Of a stretch of 64,000 nucleotides of DNA, positions 44,820 to 57,486 are shown one piece after another. The translations under genes were made by a program, and so were the position numbers. Source of the stretch: Aurelia coerulea (taxonomy: Eukaryota > Cnidaria > Scyphozoa > Semaeostomeae > Ulmaridae); the NCBI GenBank assembly GCA_039566865.1, contig CM076957.1:13277896-13341895 (forward strand), read 5' to 3'. The notes under the pieces are model-generated. The model made no database searches, was not told the DNA's origin, and worked only from the letters and a program-made list of their open reading frames with translations. Positions within the stretch are counted from its first letter, which is position 1; every line of letters starts with the position of its first letter.

Positions 44820-45237
44820 GGTAGTTGATCTACAACTTTGCCAAGTCTAATTGAAAAAGCTAGGCTAGATTTCCTGTAATCGAATTTTATGTTTCTGTTT
44901 ACTTTTCGACAGCGAAAGGGAGAAACCTTGGTCAACAGATTACCGTGCTATGAAGCACGCTTGCCAAAGCTCAGACTTGAAATAACTTTCAGAAATGTCT
45001 CCATTGGCAAACAAATGAACGTCATTTCGTGAAATATCAATTTCTTCAAGAGTCCACAATGAGCATAGGTCTGAAACTAAACTTTTTACAAAAGCGTTCA
45101 ACTCCTGCATGGACTAATCTGTTGCCCGACGCTTTTCCCCTTCGATGTCGAAAAGTAAACTGAAATATAAAATTCGATTGCAGGAAATCTAGCCTAGCTT
45201 TTCAATCAGACTTTCCAAAGTTTAGATCAACTACCTA
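44820..45237. repeat. Fold-back repeat inside the TTAA element
   Basis: 44822-44945 and 45117-45237 are inverted copies. Both read GTAGTTGATCTA inward, then AAGCTAGGCTAGATTTCCTG and ATCGAATTTTAT. The spacer of about 170 bp is unrecognised. The right copy touches the right arm of the TTAA element. Confidence 0.7.
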
Positions 45238-45498
45238 ACTAAAAATGGTACGAAAAAAAATTGAAAATTTTTCGAGTAATTTTGGAGATAAATCCACTCT
45301 TCTGAAATGAAATAGACAAACAAATTTGAACTAGGATTTGCGAAGCCAGTGTTGACGGAAACATTTCGATTTATACATCCTTTTTACAGATTTTCGATAG
45401 GCCGAATGATATTGGAGAAATGAACTGTTTTCTGACGAGAGTGGTTTTGCGAAACAGCATCTGGCTGTTCTCTGGAGCGGAGAGCAGAGTTACCTTAA

Positions 45499-45655
45499 TC
45501 TATACAATCTCTGACAAAGACTAACAGCAAACCAATTTTATCAGAAACATCAAGTCTCTATGGTGTTTTGAATCCGGGTATTATAAACTGATTCTTCGGA
45601 AACGATGCACCCAATCTTCTCTCTGCAATGACCAACATGTCTATATGATCTTGTA
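45499..45655 (-). pseudogene. LINE endonuclease domain, 5' part
   Basis: The minus strand reads DHIDMLVIAERRLGASFP, then FIIPGFKTP, a stop, then RLDVSDKIGLLLVFVRDCID, ending exactly at the TTAA border. This is the first part of an APE endonuclease (the I-A-E-T-K-L-D block, with ERR here) that continues at 42698. Upstream it is cut by a MITE-type end (TA/CCGGGTGTCCC) at 45657. Confidence 0.75.
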
Positions 45656-46283
45656 CCGGGTGTCCCAAAAAAAAAAAAATTGCGACAGATTTGAAACATT
45701 CTAATGCAAACTGTTTAATACTCATTATTCAACAGTTATTTTTATTCAAATCTGCAATAATTAGATTATATTTAGATATATTTTCCAGTATTTATGGTGA
45801 CTTGGTTGTAGAGTAAAAAAGTCAACAAACTTGAAAATTGAAAATTGCCCCCAGAAAATTGCCCTCAGGTCAAAACCAGAGCTGCATTAACAATGGTGAA
45901 TTATAATGTCAAATTATAAAACATGAACATCCCTGCAATTACAAAGCATTGCTGACAAACACGCCTAAACACAAGTTACTTGAACAGTAAACAGACACTT
46001 TCATAAAGATTTCTGTCCAAGCACAGTTGTACTTCTTAAGTGTCCATGATGGTTGCTTACCTTTTCTAAAATGACTAGGCATTTATTAGATGTATGCTTT
46101 CAATTGTAAATGAACACCGAAAGCTCCCTTGCGACTGGATAACTCATGAATCAGCAAGGGATCTCTTTGCTACAGTTGCTTAATCAAGTTGTGTCCTTGT
46201 TCGTAACCATTTGAAGTTGAAATATTGCCATGCTTTTAATTTTACAGTATACTTTCCACCAATGCTGGTAGCCCTGGTTTCGC
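45656..46283. other. Single MITE end plus unassigned sequence
   Basis: CCGGGTGTCCCAAAAAAAAA begins at 45657 after TA, like the ends at 21458 and 58090. No matching right end is found before the LINE tail at 46284, so this is a truncated copy or its partner has decayed. Confidence 0.45.
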
Positions 46284-46443
46284 CCTGACAATTTCAATTT
46301 CAATTTCAATTTCAATTTAAATCTCAACTAGCCTGGCATAACACTACGGTTATATAGTTCAACAGCTAGACGGGATACTAACTAAACATAACAGACCTAA
46401 ACAATTACAATAAACATAGTTACAAACAAAAGTAGTTGAAGCT

Positions 46444-49400
46444 TCAAGCTGGATCGGTATGTGTCTTATTTATATGATCATAGCTGGCGAGCAAGCTCGA
46501 TTCGATAAACTTATATATTTGAGTACTTAATTCTGATCTGTTTTGTATCAAATATACAAACTTGTCTTTAGAGTACATAAACCTGAAGCTGGGTTTTGAT
46601 TTTATGATCTCGTCAAAAAGGACATCGCGGCTTGTCCCATTGATCTGACATGTTACAAGACAATGAATTTCATCTTGGGTTACTTTGCACACTGGGCATA
46701 TACGGTCATTTGGATCAACTTTAGGTCTTATGTATCTTCCAGTTTCTATTGCTAGTCGGTGGTCAGAGAGTCCAAACTTACTTACAGCGACCCTCGTCTT
46801 TATGTATCTTATGTTAAGTAAATAATGATCCACGCGGAAATCGTTTTTTATCAAACAGTATGTTCTTAGTTTTGGCAAACTTCTTATGTTTGACAACTTG
46901 TTTGAGTGTAGCCGTCTCTTAAACGTATGATTACCGCATCTAAGCAGTTTTTCCAGTCTATAGTTCGATCTGAGATAAATTGATGCTCCAAAGTGTAACG
47001 AAGTCCATGTCTTTGAAGGATATCCTTCAATTTTGTGGTCCATTGTAGTTGAAAATTCCTGTTGAATTCAAACGCATTTTTGAAAATCATACTTACTTCA
47101 CTGTCCATAATTCGTATCCAATTTTTTATGAAAGATTTAGCTCCACTCAGTAAAAGTGGTTGCCTGCCTAGTTCAGCTCTGCAACCAGCGTTCGACGTGT
47201 GCTTGTTGACTCCTAGCAAATGTTTACATTGTTTGACGTTCAGATTCTCAATGGGGTTGTTGTCAATGAGGTGGTACACTAATGGTCCCCAGAAATCTGA
47301 TCCATACATAAGGACAGGTTTCACTAAAGAATCAAAAAGTTTTAAAGATAAAGGAATATCTGTTTTAAAATGATCACCGAGGGAAGTTCTTAATTTAAAA
47401 TAGGCTTTCAGTCCCCTTTTATACAGGTCATTAAGAAGGTCTTTGACGTTAAAAGAGGGTGTCAGGAGAAAACCGAGATAATTAAACCTATTAACTAAGT
47501 CTATCTCTTCGTTTCCAAAACAGAAGTTTATTCCTCGAAGTAACTTACCACTTTTGTTAAAAACCATGCATTTCGTTTTCTTAACATTCACCTTAATCTT
47601 ATTTGATTGACAATATCTATGTAGATTATCTAAAGAGTTTTGTAGCCCTTCTTTAGATTCTGATATGATCGCAATATTATATCTGCCCAGAAAAACGATC
47701 CTACAGTCGTCTCACCTAATGAAGCAGGCTTGCTGTCTTGATCTCTGAAAATGGCGGGTAGATCGCTTAGGAATATGTTAAATAGGGTTGGACTTAGAAT
47801 ACAGCCCTGTTTAACTCCATTGCCAACTTGGAAGAAGTCGGTTCTCTTGTTTCCGATGCTTATGCACGATTGGTCATTTCTGTACATACTCTCGACAATC
47901 TTGAAAACGTTTCCCTGCACTCCCAGTTTCTTTATTTTATTCAACAAAATTCTGTCGATTGATTTTATCATAGGCCTTTTCAAAGTCGATAAATGCAACG
48001 TATAGTCTAGATTTGTTTTTAAAGCAGTAATGGTCAACAAGTGAGTGTAAAACTGCCAGATTGTCTGAGGTTTGGTTACCTTTGATAAATCCAAACTGTT
48101 CTGGTTGAAAGATACCATTGGTTTTGGCAAATTCTGTTAGTCTAGAGTTGATAACAAGATTGAAAAATTTTCCCAGACATGAAAGAAGGGCGATACCTCT
48201 ATAGTTTGCAACATCCGACTTGTCTCCTTTTTTGAAAATCGGTACAATCATGCTTTTAGTCCACACGTCAGGAAACACGCAATTCGTCAATAACAAGTTG
48301 AACAAATTCTTAAAAATGTACGGACAGATTTCAAAGACACATAGTATTATCTCGTTTGCAATTTGATCCAATCCACAAGATTTGCCAGTTTTCAAGCTTT
48401 TTGCCGCTTTTCGCAATTCATTATCGTCAATTTCTTTGTCCATTTCAGAAATAGAGCTATTATCAGAATATTGGTCTTCAAATTCGACTGACTCATTATT
48501 CTGTGCTGTCAAAAGATTTTTGAAGTTATCAAGCCAAAGTTTTGGGCTATTTGATTTTATGTGATCGACCTTTTCCTCATTTTGCTTTTGCAATTTGTCT
48601 AACATTCGCCAAAGTTGTTTAGAGTCTTTGACGCTGTTCTGCATATCATTAAATATGCCACTTGTAAATGCAGCTTTTTTTCTTTTCAAAAGTCCCCTAA
48701 ATTGTTTTTTCATCAGATTCAGATCAGTTCTGTTTGGGAGTTCTACGGTTCATGAGATACTATTTTCCTCATTCTGCGGAGATTGTCTCTCATTGTCTTA
48801 CATTCCCCATCAAACCACTTCTTATTTTTTCTGTTAATGGTTTTTGACAACTTTGGTTTGATTCTAATGTTGCAGTCATCGACAATGGAGTTAAACAAAT
48901 CTGTGATCATTTTAACCGTTTGAATACAAGAGGAAGGAGAATTGTCCTTTGATGATTTCTCACTGAGACTTTCAAGCGCATATTTGATCTTTTCACTGCA
49001 TAGAGAGTTTCTAAATGTTTCCTTACGGGCCCCATCCCAATAAATCTTAGCCGGAATATCAATTAGTTTTATCTCATCCGTATCGATAATTACCCCATTA
49101 ACTAAACTAATGGAATATGTGAGCGGACAATGATCTGACGGTATTAAGTCCCCTATTTGAAAATAGTTCAAAGAGTTGTAGATTGTGTTTGAAACTATAA
49201 GATAATCAACTAGGCTGCACCCATTCCACTGGAAACAAGTATTTTTGCCTCTACAATCACCTAGTACCCTACCGTTTGCAATGTACAGATCCGCGGGATG
49301 ACATAAACCTATAAGATCCCTTCCCGTAGAGTTAACTATATGGTCCTCAGAATTCCTACGATATTTAAAGTTGGAGTTGGTATTGATTGATGTGATTTCA

Positions 49401-49938
49401 TTTTCATCTTCAAAAAATTTGCTGTGTTCAACCAAATCCTGCACGCTTCCTGTTCTTGCATTAAAATCTCCCTGTACCAATACTTCACCCTTAGTTTTGA
49501 AGTGGGCAATTTCTTTTTCAAGAGTACATAAGTAATCCTTGTTGTACTTCTTTTCGTACGCCTCTGGGCTGAAATAGACATTTCCTACAAATATGTCTCT
49601 CCTACTAGATGTGTAATCCTTCTTAATTTTGAACCATAGGATGTCAGTGTGATCATTCTGATTTTTGATTGTTGAAACAACATTCTTAATGTGATCTATA
49701 ACATGAACAGCAATTCCTCCAGAACTATTAAATTTACTTTATCACGTTTCATTGAGTCTAACTTATGAAATCCAACAATACTAAGATCTGAGTTTTTGTT
49801 TTCATGTGTTTCTATTAAGCATAGAATATCATATTTTGATACCTTTTCAAGGAAACCTGGATCGCAAAGTTTGCTACCTAATATTTTGCTATAGTATCCA
49901 TTTATGTTCCATGACAGTATTTTCAAGTTTAAGGGCAT
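46444..49938 (-). pseudogene. LINE ORF2: APE endonuclease, reverse transcriptase, zinc knuckle
   Basis: Starts at ATG 49938 (MPLNLKILSWNINGYYSK, the endonuclease N-terminus) with LCLIETHENKN. After a frameshift come VQGDFNARTG, CSLVDYLIVSNTI and SDHCPLTYSI (endonuclease catalytic blocks). After a further break near 48730 comes the RT: VPIFKKGDKSDVANYRGIAL, YVAFIDFEKAYDKINR (motif A), NGVKQGCILSPTLFNIF (motif B), and FFWADIIL, where one of the two catalytic Asp codons is missing. The C-terminal domain has RFNYLGFLLTPSFNVKDLL, YGSDFWGPL and a zinc knuckle CPVCKVTQDEIHCLVTC. At least four frameshifts and the lost Asp make it inactive. Confidence 0.85.
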
Positions 49939-50110
49939 TTTTATGCTTGAAATAATATACAGTAAAAGGGAAACCAAAAACTCAGATATATAAATCAAAC
50001 ACAGAACACACAAGAAAACCTAAACCAAAACTTACAAAATTTACTGTGAAATCAGCAAGCAGTAATGAAAACTTCTCTGTCTAAAAGAGATGAAGTTGCC
50101 TTCTTGTGTT

Positions 50111-51779
50111 TTACTTTTTGATGGGCATCTGGCCGTTTGAAAGCATCAATATGAGTTGACCAATCCTCTGATCTAAACTCTTCAGTGCACTTTCTTCATA
50201 TCTTTCTGTTTCTTCCTGATAACTGTGAGAGTTCGAATTCATATTATCAAATCTACCTTGCCACATTTGGGAAGGTCTTGAATTTGTCCCTGGAATGGAA
50301 GACGGAGCATATGCTCTCCAGTCTTGTTTGTTACTGAACTGAGGTCTAAAATTTTCAGATGGCTGAATTCCAAAAGCCTTTCTGATGCCATACTTCAGAT
50401 TTCCTGCCAATTTTTGGATCCCAAGATCTTCAGAGGCATGCTTGTTATCTCTAATTGATTGAAAATTCCTCAGGTTATTGTGTCTAAAAAGGGTAATGTT
50501 GCCATCATTATAAGCCAGATCTTGAATACGGCTGTTTGTCTGGAAGACATCCCTGTCAAAGTGATCCATTCGAGGCGTTATTTCTGAGATAATCAAGAAT
50601 GTATCTGGTAACTTTTGCTTTGCCAATTGAACTACTTTTTCAACTAACTCAAGTATTTCATCAGGTGATTTTGATTCAATGTCATTTACACCTGCGTGAA
50701 TTAGAAGGGCATCAGGATGATCAAACAAAGAGTCAATTATTTCCAGAGCTCTTTCAAGTGTATTACAAGGAATCAACTTGCAATCTTTCCAGAGCAGCTG
50801 AGCATCAATTAGTCTCCTGTTTGAGTCCATAAGAACAGTCAGGGACCTTCTTGGTTTTCCATAAGAACTCCTCGCCTTAACTCTATTTCTTGCAAAATCA
50901 TCATCTTGGCTTGGGTGATTGTCATCACTCATTTGCCGGGCTCTACTTGGTGTGTCATATTGAGCTTGATCCGTACCATCACTGCCAGGAGTTTGCTGGG
51001 GTATTTGTTTTGTTACTGTAGAGTGGAATTTTACAGCAGGAGCATGTGACCTTGAGTTTTCTAGATTTGATATTTTCTCTTCCAAAGACTTGATTTTCCT
51101 GTTCAGAGTTTCTACTTTGTCTGACACGCCTTGTTCAATATCGTGGGTATTCAGATGATCTTCAACATCTTTTATTCTACCACTTATTTTCTCCATTTGG
51201 ATCTTAGTTTCACCAAAGTCTATTTCTACCTTTGTCACTCTTTGGACAGTATCCTTATCCTCCTTGGTCATTTTGTTATTATCAAGTTGTTTCTTTATAT
51301 TTACTTCAAAATTGAGCATCTTATCCTGGAAAGAATTCTTCATATTTGTTATTTCCTTTTTCATCTCTTTTTTAATTTCCTCATTGTAAACTTGAAGCTT
51401 AGCTTCAAATTTGTCTTCGATTTGACTGATGACTGTTTTAATTCTCTTTTCATGGGTGATTCTTTGATTGATTCGAAAGCTTTATTCATATCAGTGATTC
51501 CTTTCTCTAGTATTCCAACTGAAGCATTGATTTTCCCATTTTCAGTGGTGAGAAATTCTATTTCTTTGGATAAATGATGATGTGACTCTGGAGATTCTGC
51601 TTTTAATTCTTTGTCCTCTTGGACTTCTGATAACTTTTTCTTTGAGCTGGTTGAATCAAGAGCTGAAAGAAACTCCACTGATGGTGGATGCGATCTAACT
51701 GTGTCACCACTGTCATCTTTATCAATATTTACAATTGCTTCTTTGAATGTGGCAAATTCACTTTCTGCCCATTGCTTCC
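50111..51779 (-). pseudogene. LINE ORF1, coiled coil and SGNH-esterase-like domain
   Basis: Continues from 61622 after removal of the transposon. The first part (KQWAESEFATFKEAIVNI) joins the upstream half in frame. A long charged coiled coil follows (for example KEIEFLTTENGKINASVGIL), a frameshift near 51470, more coiled coil, then a Q/S/D-rich linker. The last domain has the SGNH-hydrolase blocks LMDSNRRLID (block I, Ser in MDSN), LLIHAGVNDIES (block III, G-x-N-D) and DNKHASEDLG (block V, with His). Esterase domains are known in ORF1 of CR1-type LINEs. Ends with a short Gln-rich tail at 50111. It probably acts as the RNA-binding partner of ORF2. Confidence 0.75.
51771..51779 (+). repeat. 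Target-site duplication, left copy (ATTGCTTCC)
   Basis: Nine bases repeated exactly at 61613-61621, directly outside the two ends of the 9.8-kb transposon. Removing the element and one copy restores the LINE ORF1 frame across the junction (GNYWKQ and WAESEF). Confidence 0.9.
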
Positions 51780-51860
51780 TAGCCTGCGTCGCAGACCGAA
51801 TTCCAAAAGGAAAAGGAATAGGGTCTGCGCACAATTGAGCGCTTCCTTGTTCTGGGCATA
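51780..51860 (+). repeat. Left terminal inverted repeat (81 bp)
   Basis: Begins TAGCCTGCGTCGCAGACC and matches 61532-61612 in reverse complement at every position. Within the repeat, CGCAGACCGAATTCC and GGAATAGGGTCTGCG can themselves form a hairpin (13 of 15 pairs), so each end carries an inner inverted repeat. Confidence 0.95.
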
Positions 51861-53017
51861 CTTAATTTGTTCCTTAGACTGGGCACTAGACAGCGGATTT
51901 CTTGCATAATTAATGCATTGTTTTGCGAGCGAGAGCATCAGTGGAGGAGCAAAGGAACATGGTTTACTTGCTTTGCACTGCTGTGTATGATACCTGCATC
52001 TTGTGTACGTGCGTTTTAGGACCAAGTGATAGAAATTACGTGGACGGCAAAGCGGAAGCAAGATCCGAGCTCGTGAAGCTGCCATTCGAAGTCGCAAACT
52101 TATCGGAGTACATTTGCAGGAAGTGTCTATCGGCTCTAAAAAGAAGGAAGTTTTATGCTCAGAACCTTGAAAATATCGATGAAACGCTAATAACTGGGTA
52201 TAGAAACAAAGCGAAAAGACTTGGCAATAGCTTTAAACTTCAATGCAGAGAGAAGCGTCCACACTTGGAAACTGAGAATGATACAGATTTCTTTATCCCT
52301 AGTCTTCCTATCGAAGAAGGCCCCTTGTCTTCATCCTTTGGTTCGTTTGTCATCTTGAATAGGCCGAGCTCTAGGCCTACTATTGATGAATTCCAGCATG
52401 GAAGCATTGGCTTTTCGCCTGTTCAAACAGGCAAACCAGCTACGCAGCAATGTCAGAAGGCAACAAAAAGTGTATTCACATCAAGTACACCGGTTAAAGT
52501 TAAGCCATCCAAAAAGGACCAAGCTGCCACAACTGAAAAAATTGTCAAAGTAACAGTGACTGTCAATTGGCCTTCCAAAACAAGATCACGGGTATTGCCA
52601 GATGGACTGGAGTAACTAGGAAAAATGTTGTGCAGAGGGAGAGGGAACCAAATCGCCCGTGCAGCTTGGAAGAGTCCTGCGCTTCGCAAGCATTTAGTGA
52701 AGGAAATGTCAAAAGAAGTGAATGCTGAATGCTTGAAAATGTGTAAAAAGTCAAAGCCAAGCTGCCTTCGTCAAACAGATCCTGAAAGCATTGCACATTT
52801 CTCATTTGAGAATCTCAACAAAGAGTTGGATGAGCGCGCACCCGTGCAAAAAACTTTGCTCATGTCAGCATCAATCTGCCCTGAGAAGAAGTGCAATGAC
52901 AAGAACTGGTTAAACTCTGTTGGTGTGGCAGCATGTATACTTCTGCGAAACAGGCCACAAAACATGAATGCCTTCCAGCTGATGATGACAATAATTCTTC
53001 AGCATTCTGGCTTCATG

Positions 53018-53915
53018 GTAAGTTGTCAAATTGCATTATGGACTCCATGATAAGTTCTTTGTGTATCTATATTACAGTATACACCTGATGTTGAAACATT
53101 AATTTAGTACTCAGACTAAAGCAGGGTCTACAGGTAAAATGGATAAGCTCAAGGTAAAGTGGATGAGGCAAAAATTGAATGAAATTTATATACTATCTTC
53201 AAATACAGATTTTCTCCAGCTGTATCTGTTAGAACTACTATGCTTAAAGTATTGAACGTTGATTGAATACTTCATGATCTGCCATTTTCTGGCAATCAGT
53301 ATTACCAATTTCACCGCAGCCTATCCATTTTACTCGCTGAAGACCCTATACAAAGAGAACAGAAGAATTTATAGTTAATAACAGTTTAAACAGTAGTTTG
53401 CAGCAGTACCACTGTGCCATCTGTATCATCATGCAACTGTTGCCTGCTTTTGCCATCAAATAGATTATATTCTAACTTCACCTCTTGTGTGTTCACACAG
53501 TTCATATTTGTAAACCAAGTTCCAAAAGAAACATTTTGAAATGTTTACAATAGATCAGACTCTGCAATAGAAAATTCTCAAGGTCATGGCAGTGCAGGTG
53601 TTGTGCACATGAACATGGCTTTCCTGCCAAGAAATTCTCTTTAAAAAGTTTGTCCAATGGCTGTAGAATTTCTAATCATGATGTGCAGAAATCTTGAAAT
53701 TTGTTAAGAACTCTTGTCATGTTAACAAGGTTTGCATTGTGTGTCTCAAAATTGTTTCATCAATACTGATTGAAATATCACTGTTGACATTAGAGCACCC
53801 CTTGTCCAAATTGCTTTAATGGCACCTTAATTATATGATTAAGCCAATGAGATACAGTACAGTATGTGGTTTCAATAATGCTGTTTGAAAATTTGAACAA
53901 TTCTTTTGTTTCTAG
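53018..53915 (+). other. Transposase intron 1
   Basis: 898 bp between a consensus donor (GTAAGT) and a polypyrimidine-AG acceptor (TTCTTTTGTTTCTAG). No embedded element is recognised. Confidence 0.7.
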
Positions 53916-54738
53916 GGTACACTGGGGAGGCTCAAAGCACTACGTCTTGCACCATCGCATACTCATTTCTATCGAAAGCTGGACCAGTTTGGCAAAGTCC
54001 ATGATGCCATGATCAAAGAAACGTTGCAGGGAGAATGTGACCGGATGCAGGGTCTGGTGGGGGGATCCTTGCAAAAGAAGCATGGTGATGAGAGCAAAAA
54101 AGAAAGAAGCTGCAACATATGTTCCTAAAGTTGCAGATCACCAAAGTATTGTAGAAAGGATTGCAAAATCATTTGCTGCATTGGATGATTCCAAAGAAGC
54201 TGATGACACAATGCCAAAAGTTCTCCTTTTTCACGAGAGAGGTTTATCCTCTCAGCTGCAACCAACTGTATGCAGCAAGGCACCTCCTGCAGCTGTTAGT
54301 AGTTCAACTCCAACAGAGGTTTCTGTAGCAGATAGACAGGGTGACATGGAAACTACATCAAAGTATAGACCCAATACTGTTCAAGATGCAGGACGTAAAA
54401 TTGTTCTGGACAACATTGACTACCACCAGCATACCCATGATATGACAGTGGACAACAAAGATGCAGATTTACATTACTGTAGCTACATGTAAACAGAGAA
54501 TAGAGTTTCTGGAAACCATCTCAGCAGTTCAGAACCAATATTGAATGATTTGATGGGTTTAGAGAATGGAGTGTTCTGTCCAAACAAGATAGAACACCAA
54601 AAGCAGCGAAGCAATTACATTGAGCTTGTATCTAGGTACATAACTGAGGAGATCCCATGCCTTGACTTCTTGAAAACTGCGGTCTCTTGGCACATAAAGC
54701 ATGAGTACTCTGAGGAAATGAAACAGAAAACAGATACC

Positions 54739-55611
54739 GTGAGTCTTACATTGTTATTGCCAATAATTATCTCATTGCTACTAAAGAATTCAATTTGTGA
54801 GTATTCTTAAAAATTACGCTGAAGAGTGTATAAATAACAGAAACATAATCTGTGCAATATGTGATTGTTTACTGTATTTACAGTAACTCTCTTTCTCGGT
54901 AGACATCTATTTGAAGCAAAAATCATTAGAGAAGACTAATGCTTTTGTAAATTTTCTTCCAAATTATCAAATGTTCTTTAATAACTATGCTGCTGGTGAG
55001 CCGGATACCCTGTTAAATAGCAAGCAGTTATTTGGTCAAAGGGTTTCCAACTTTGAGAGAGTTACCAGCAGCTCAACCTACTGTGCAGTACCCTTGAATA
55101 AAGAGATGCTGCAGCAGGATAACATTGTTCAAATTTCTCTTTGAGACTATACAGTATGTACGTAATATATTTTTCCTACCATTATTTAAGACACTGCATA
55201 ACCCACTTTGCAGGAAAGGGAGATGTTTGATTGCCCAAAAGTATGTCTGGGCTTACCTCCATCTGATGAAGAAGGCCCCTTAAAATTAAAAAAAAAAACT
55301 GGTTCAAGTGCTTTTAAGGGAAGACACTTTGATAGGAAGAAATTTTGACAGGAAGAAACTTTCGCGTTTTTCGCATTTTTGCGAAAGTCTCCATATTGTC
55401 AAATTCGCGAAAGTTTATTCCGCAAAATTTCCAAAAATATGAAATTCACCATCCCACAAAATTTTCTTCCCTTAAAGTAGATGATACACTGTATTTTGTA
55501 ATTGTATCGTGCAAGGTCAACTCTCTCTAACCAAGGTACTGTACTGTATACTGTACTCTACTGTAGTTAAAGTTCATGATCAATTACAAATTGTGTATTT
55601 TGATTTCCTAG
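54739..55611 (+). other. Transposase intron 2
   Basis: Donor GTGAGT at 54739 and acceptor TTTCCTAG ending at 55611. A 77-codon open frame inside (54911-55144) was considered as an exon, but the flanking exons already join in phase to give a continuous domain (EEMKQKTDT then TFLGIIYENENKADG), so it is more likely intronic. Confidence 0.6.
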
Positions 55612-57486
55612 ACCTTCCTTGGGATCATATATGAAAATGAAAACAAAGCAGATGGTATGCTGAAAGTAGTTGAAACTATTCACCAGTACGTCCCTTATTA
55701 CGTTGCTGCTAGTGGCAAGAAAAAATTCTCAGAGCAAGCCATAGTTGGAGATCAGCTTACTGTAGAAAGAGGAGTAAACAGTTTGCATGATATTTCAAAT
55801 GCCTTTACAGCCGAAGAACGAAGAGAGGGATTACACTTTGAAATTGCAGATTTTCATGCTGGTGTAAAGCTTTTAGAGGTGAATTGAATAATTCTTGTAC
55901 ATTGAAGAAAATTTCTTGGTGAAAATTCACACAGTACCCTTGAAGAGTTTTTGACAATATGGAACTCTCAACAATTATTTAAAAGTCATATAGAAATCTT
56001 CTTGAGCATGTTATGTTGATGTGGTAAGGCTTCCAATATACTGTATGGTATTCATTTGTAGCATTTGAAGAAAATTGTGCACATTAACAATTTTTCTTGG
56101 ATAGGAATTGTCAAGAACAGAATCCTCAAGAAAAAGTTTAAATTTTCTTAATAATTCCTGTTTATAAAAAATTACAGTCTTCTGGCTGAAGAATTCTTGT
56201 CACAATGTAAGAATTCTTGCAAATTCTTGAAGAATTCGTGGGAATAAAAATGTCATGTTAATATGCACATGGCCTGTACTGTATCTACCAGCAGGATATC
56301 TATCCTTAGTAAGCATTCATTATTTTTCAGTTCGCATTTGAAGCCTTCTATCATTCTACATCAGCAAGAGACAAATGCACTTTGTGAAACGATCGCAACT
56401 TGATTGACAGAAGAAATGTTTCAGCTGATGTAAGTCATCGTGTAAACCACTGTAAAAGATTTTTTGCACTGACGATTCGAGCACGTGTTGTTGCTGCAAC
56501 TATGAAGATCCTAGGGATGGAGGAAATAGATGGAATGCCTGAAACTATGAGCTTTCTGTAAATGCTAACAGTGACAAACGAGTGAAGAGGAGTTCATTCA
56601 ATCCCTTGCTGCCAGAATTGTGGATGAATTTATCCTAAGATCATCCAAAGTGGAAGATTTGTTGAAGAAAAAGGAAAGAGAAGAAGAAAATCAAAAGGAA
56701 GCTTCTCAGTGTGCAAATGATCGATTTCAATGTCATTTTCCTGGCTGCAAAAAAACCTACAAGCACAATGGTAAAGCACGGAGAGACCATGAAGCAACCC
56801 ATGGTCTTCCGGTAAACACTATATCATCATCGTCTTCTGTAAACACCACTCACCAAGCTAAGATGACCAATGATGACATGCTAAATTATCAGCATTCTTT
56901 GCTAGAAATTGGCCTGCTAATTCAAAATTTTTACGACAGTGTATCAGAAGGTGACGGTTGCAGAGTTTTAAGGTGTTGGAAGTTTTTCCTACCATATTTG
57001 CAAAATGATGGGAGTGGCAGCACAAAATATGCCCTTGAAGCCCTCTTTGTAATTTGTCAGGCAAATGCACTCCTTTCACCCAAAGCAGCTCACCAGCTCA
57101 CCTGGAATCGGTTCAGCAAAACCAAGAATGGACCTGGTGGTAATATTCCCTTGGATCTGGCGCTCGAGCATCACAACCCTCTTATCAAAACTGTGATGCG
57201 AAATCTAGGACCAAATGCTTCCAGCTCAAAAGCCCTTGATCGCTACTGCAAGGCACTTGAGGTGAATAAAAATGCTCTGGAGAATTTTGACCACATGGTG
57301 AGCTTCAAGACCCGCTCTGGGGAACATCGACGCAGGGTAGAAAAAACCGACTTGAAGAAGACTGTTTCAGAATTGGTAAAAAACAAAGCATTTTGTTACA
57401 CTGAAGGGAGGAAATATCAACATTTTTCAGGCATCAAAGACAGTCTTCTGGCTAACTTTGACATGCATGCAATGTTTAATGGATAG

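Larger units (their letters stand above)
42703..45494. mobile_element. 2.8-kb TTAA-flanked element with long inverted repeats
   Basis: TTAA occurs directly outside both ends (42699-42702 and 45495-45498). The ends are GGTAACTCTGCCTTCCGCTC and, reversed, GGTAACTCTGCTCTCCGCTC, with recognisable inverted similarity for about 250-280 bp (for example GATGTATAAATCG and GTGGATTTATCTCCAAAA on both sides). TTAA target duplication is used by piggyBac- and Kolobok-type transposases. None is encoded here. The centre instead holds two LINE fragments, a stem-loop repeat and a fold-back. It interrupts a LINE endonuclease reading frame. Confidence 0.75.
46284..51779 (-). mobile_element. LINE with esterase-type ORF1 (CR1-like), main part
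   Basis: This minus-strand LINE has two ORFs and a tandem 3' tail, (TTTCAA)n on the plus strand at 46285-46320. It is split by the DNA transposon 51780-61612, and its 5' end continues at 61613-62135. Total length without the insertion is about 6 kb, close to full length. Two-ORF structure, an SGNH-like domain in ORF1, an APE endonuclease and a microsatellite tail together fit the CR1 group (family knowledge; exact clade not tested). Confidence 0.8.
51959..57486 (+). pseudogene. DUF6589-type transposase (Academ-like), broken, four exons
   Basis: Exons inferred from splice signals: 51959-53017 (donor ATG/GTAAGT), 53916-54738 (acceptor TTTCTAG, donor GTGAGT), 55612-55878 (acceptor TTTCCTAG, donor GAG/GTGAAT) and 56331-57486 (acceptor TTTTTCAG). 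All three introns are phase 0 and the joined protein reads through. N-terminus: CILC ... YICRKCLSALKRR, a likely zinc module. Exon 2 ends with VLDNIDYHQHTHDM and DADLHYCSYM. Exon 3 has IVGDQLTVERG (probable catalytic Asp) and EIADFHAGVKLLE. Exon 4 has YHSTSARDKCTL, RNLIDRRNVSADVSHRVN, a C2H2 finger (CHFPGCKKTYKHNG ... DHEATH), RCWKFFLPYLQ, LSPKAAHQLTWNRF and NIPLDLALEHHNPLIKT. Lesions: TAA 52613, frameshift about 54110, TAA 54490, TGA 56385, frameshift about 56575. The start is the first ATG of the open exon (51959). Confidence 0.8.

Noticed and set aside
54911..55144. Extra transposase exon
   Set aside because: The neighbouring exons join in phase without it and give continuous domain sequence; the frame itself has no family resemblance.
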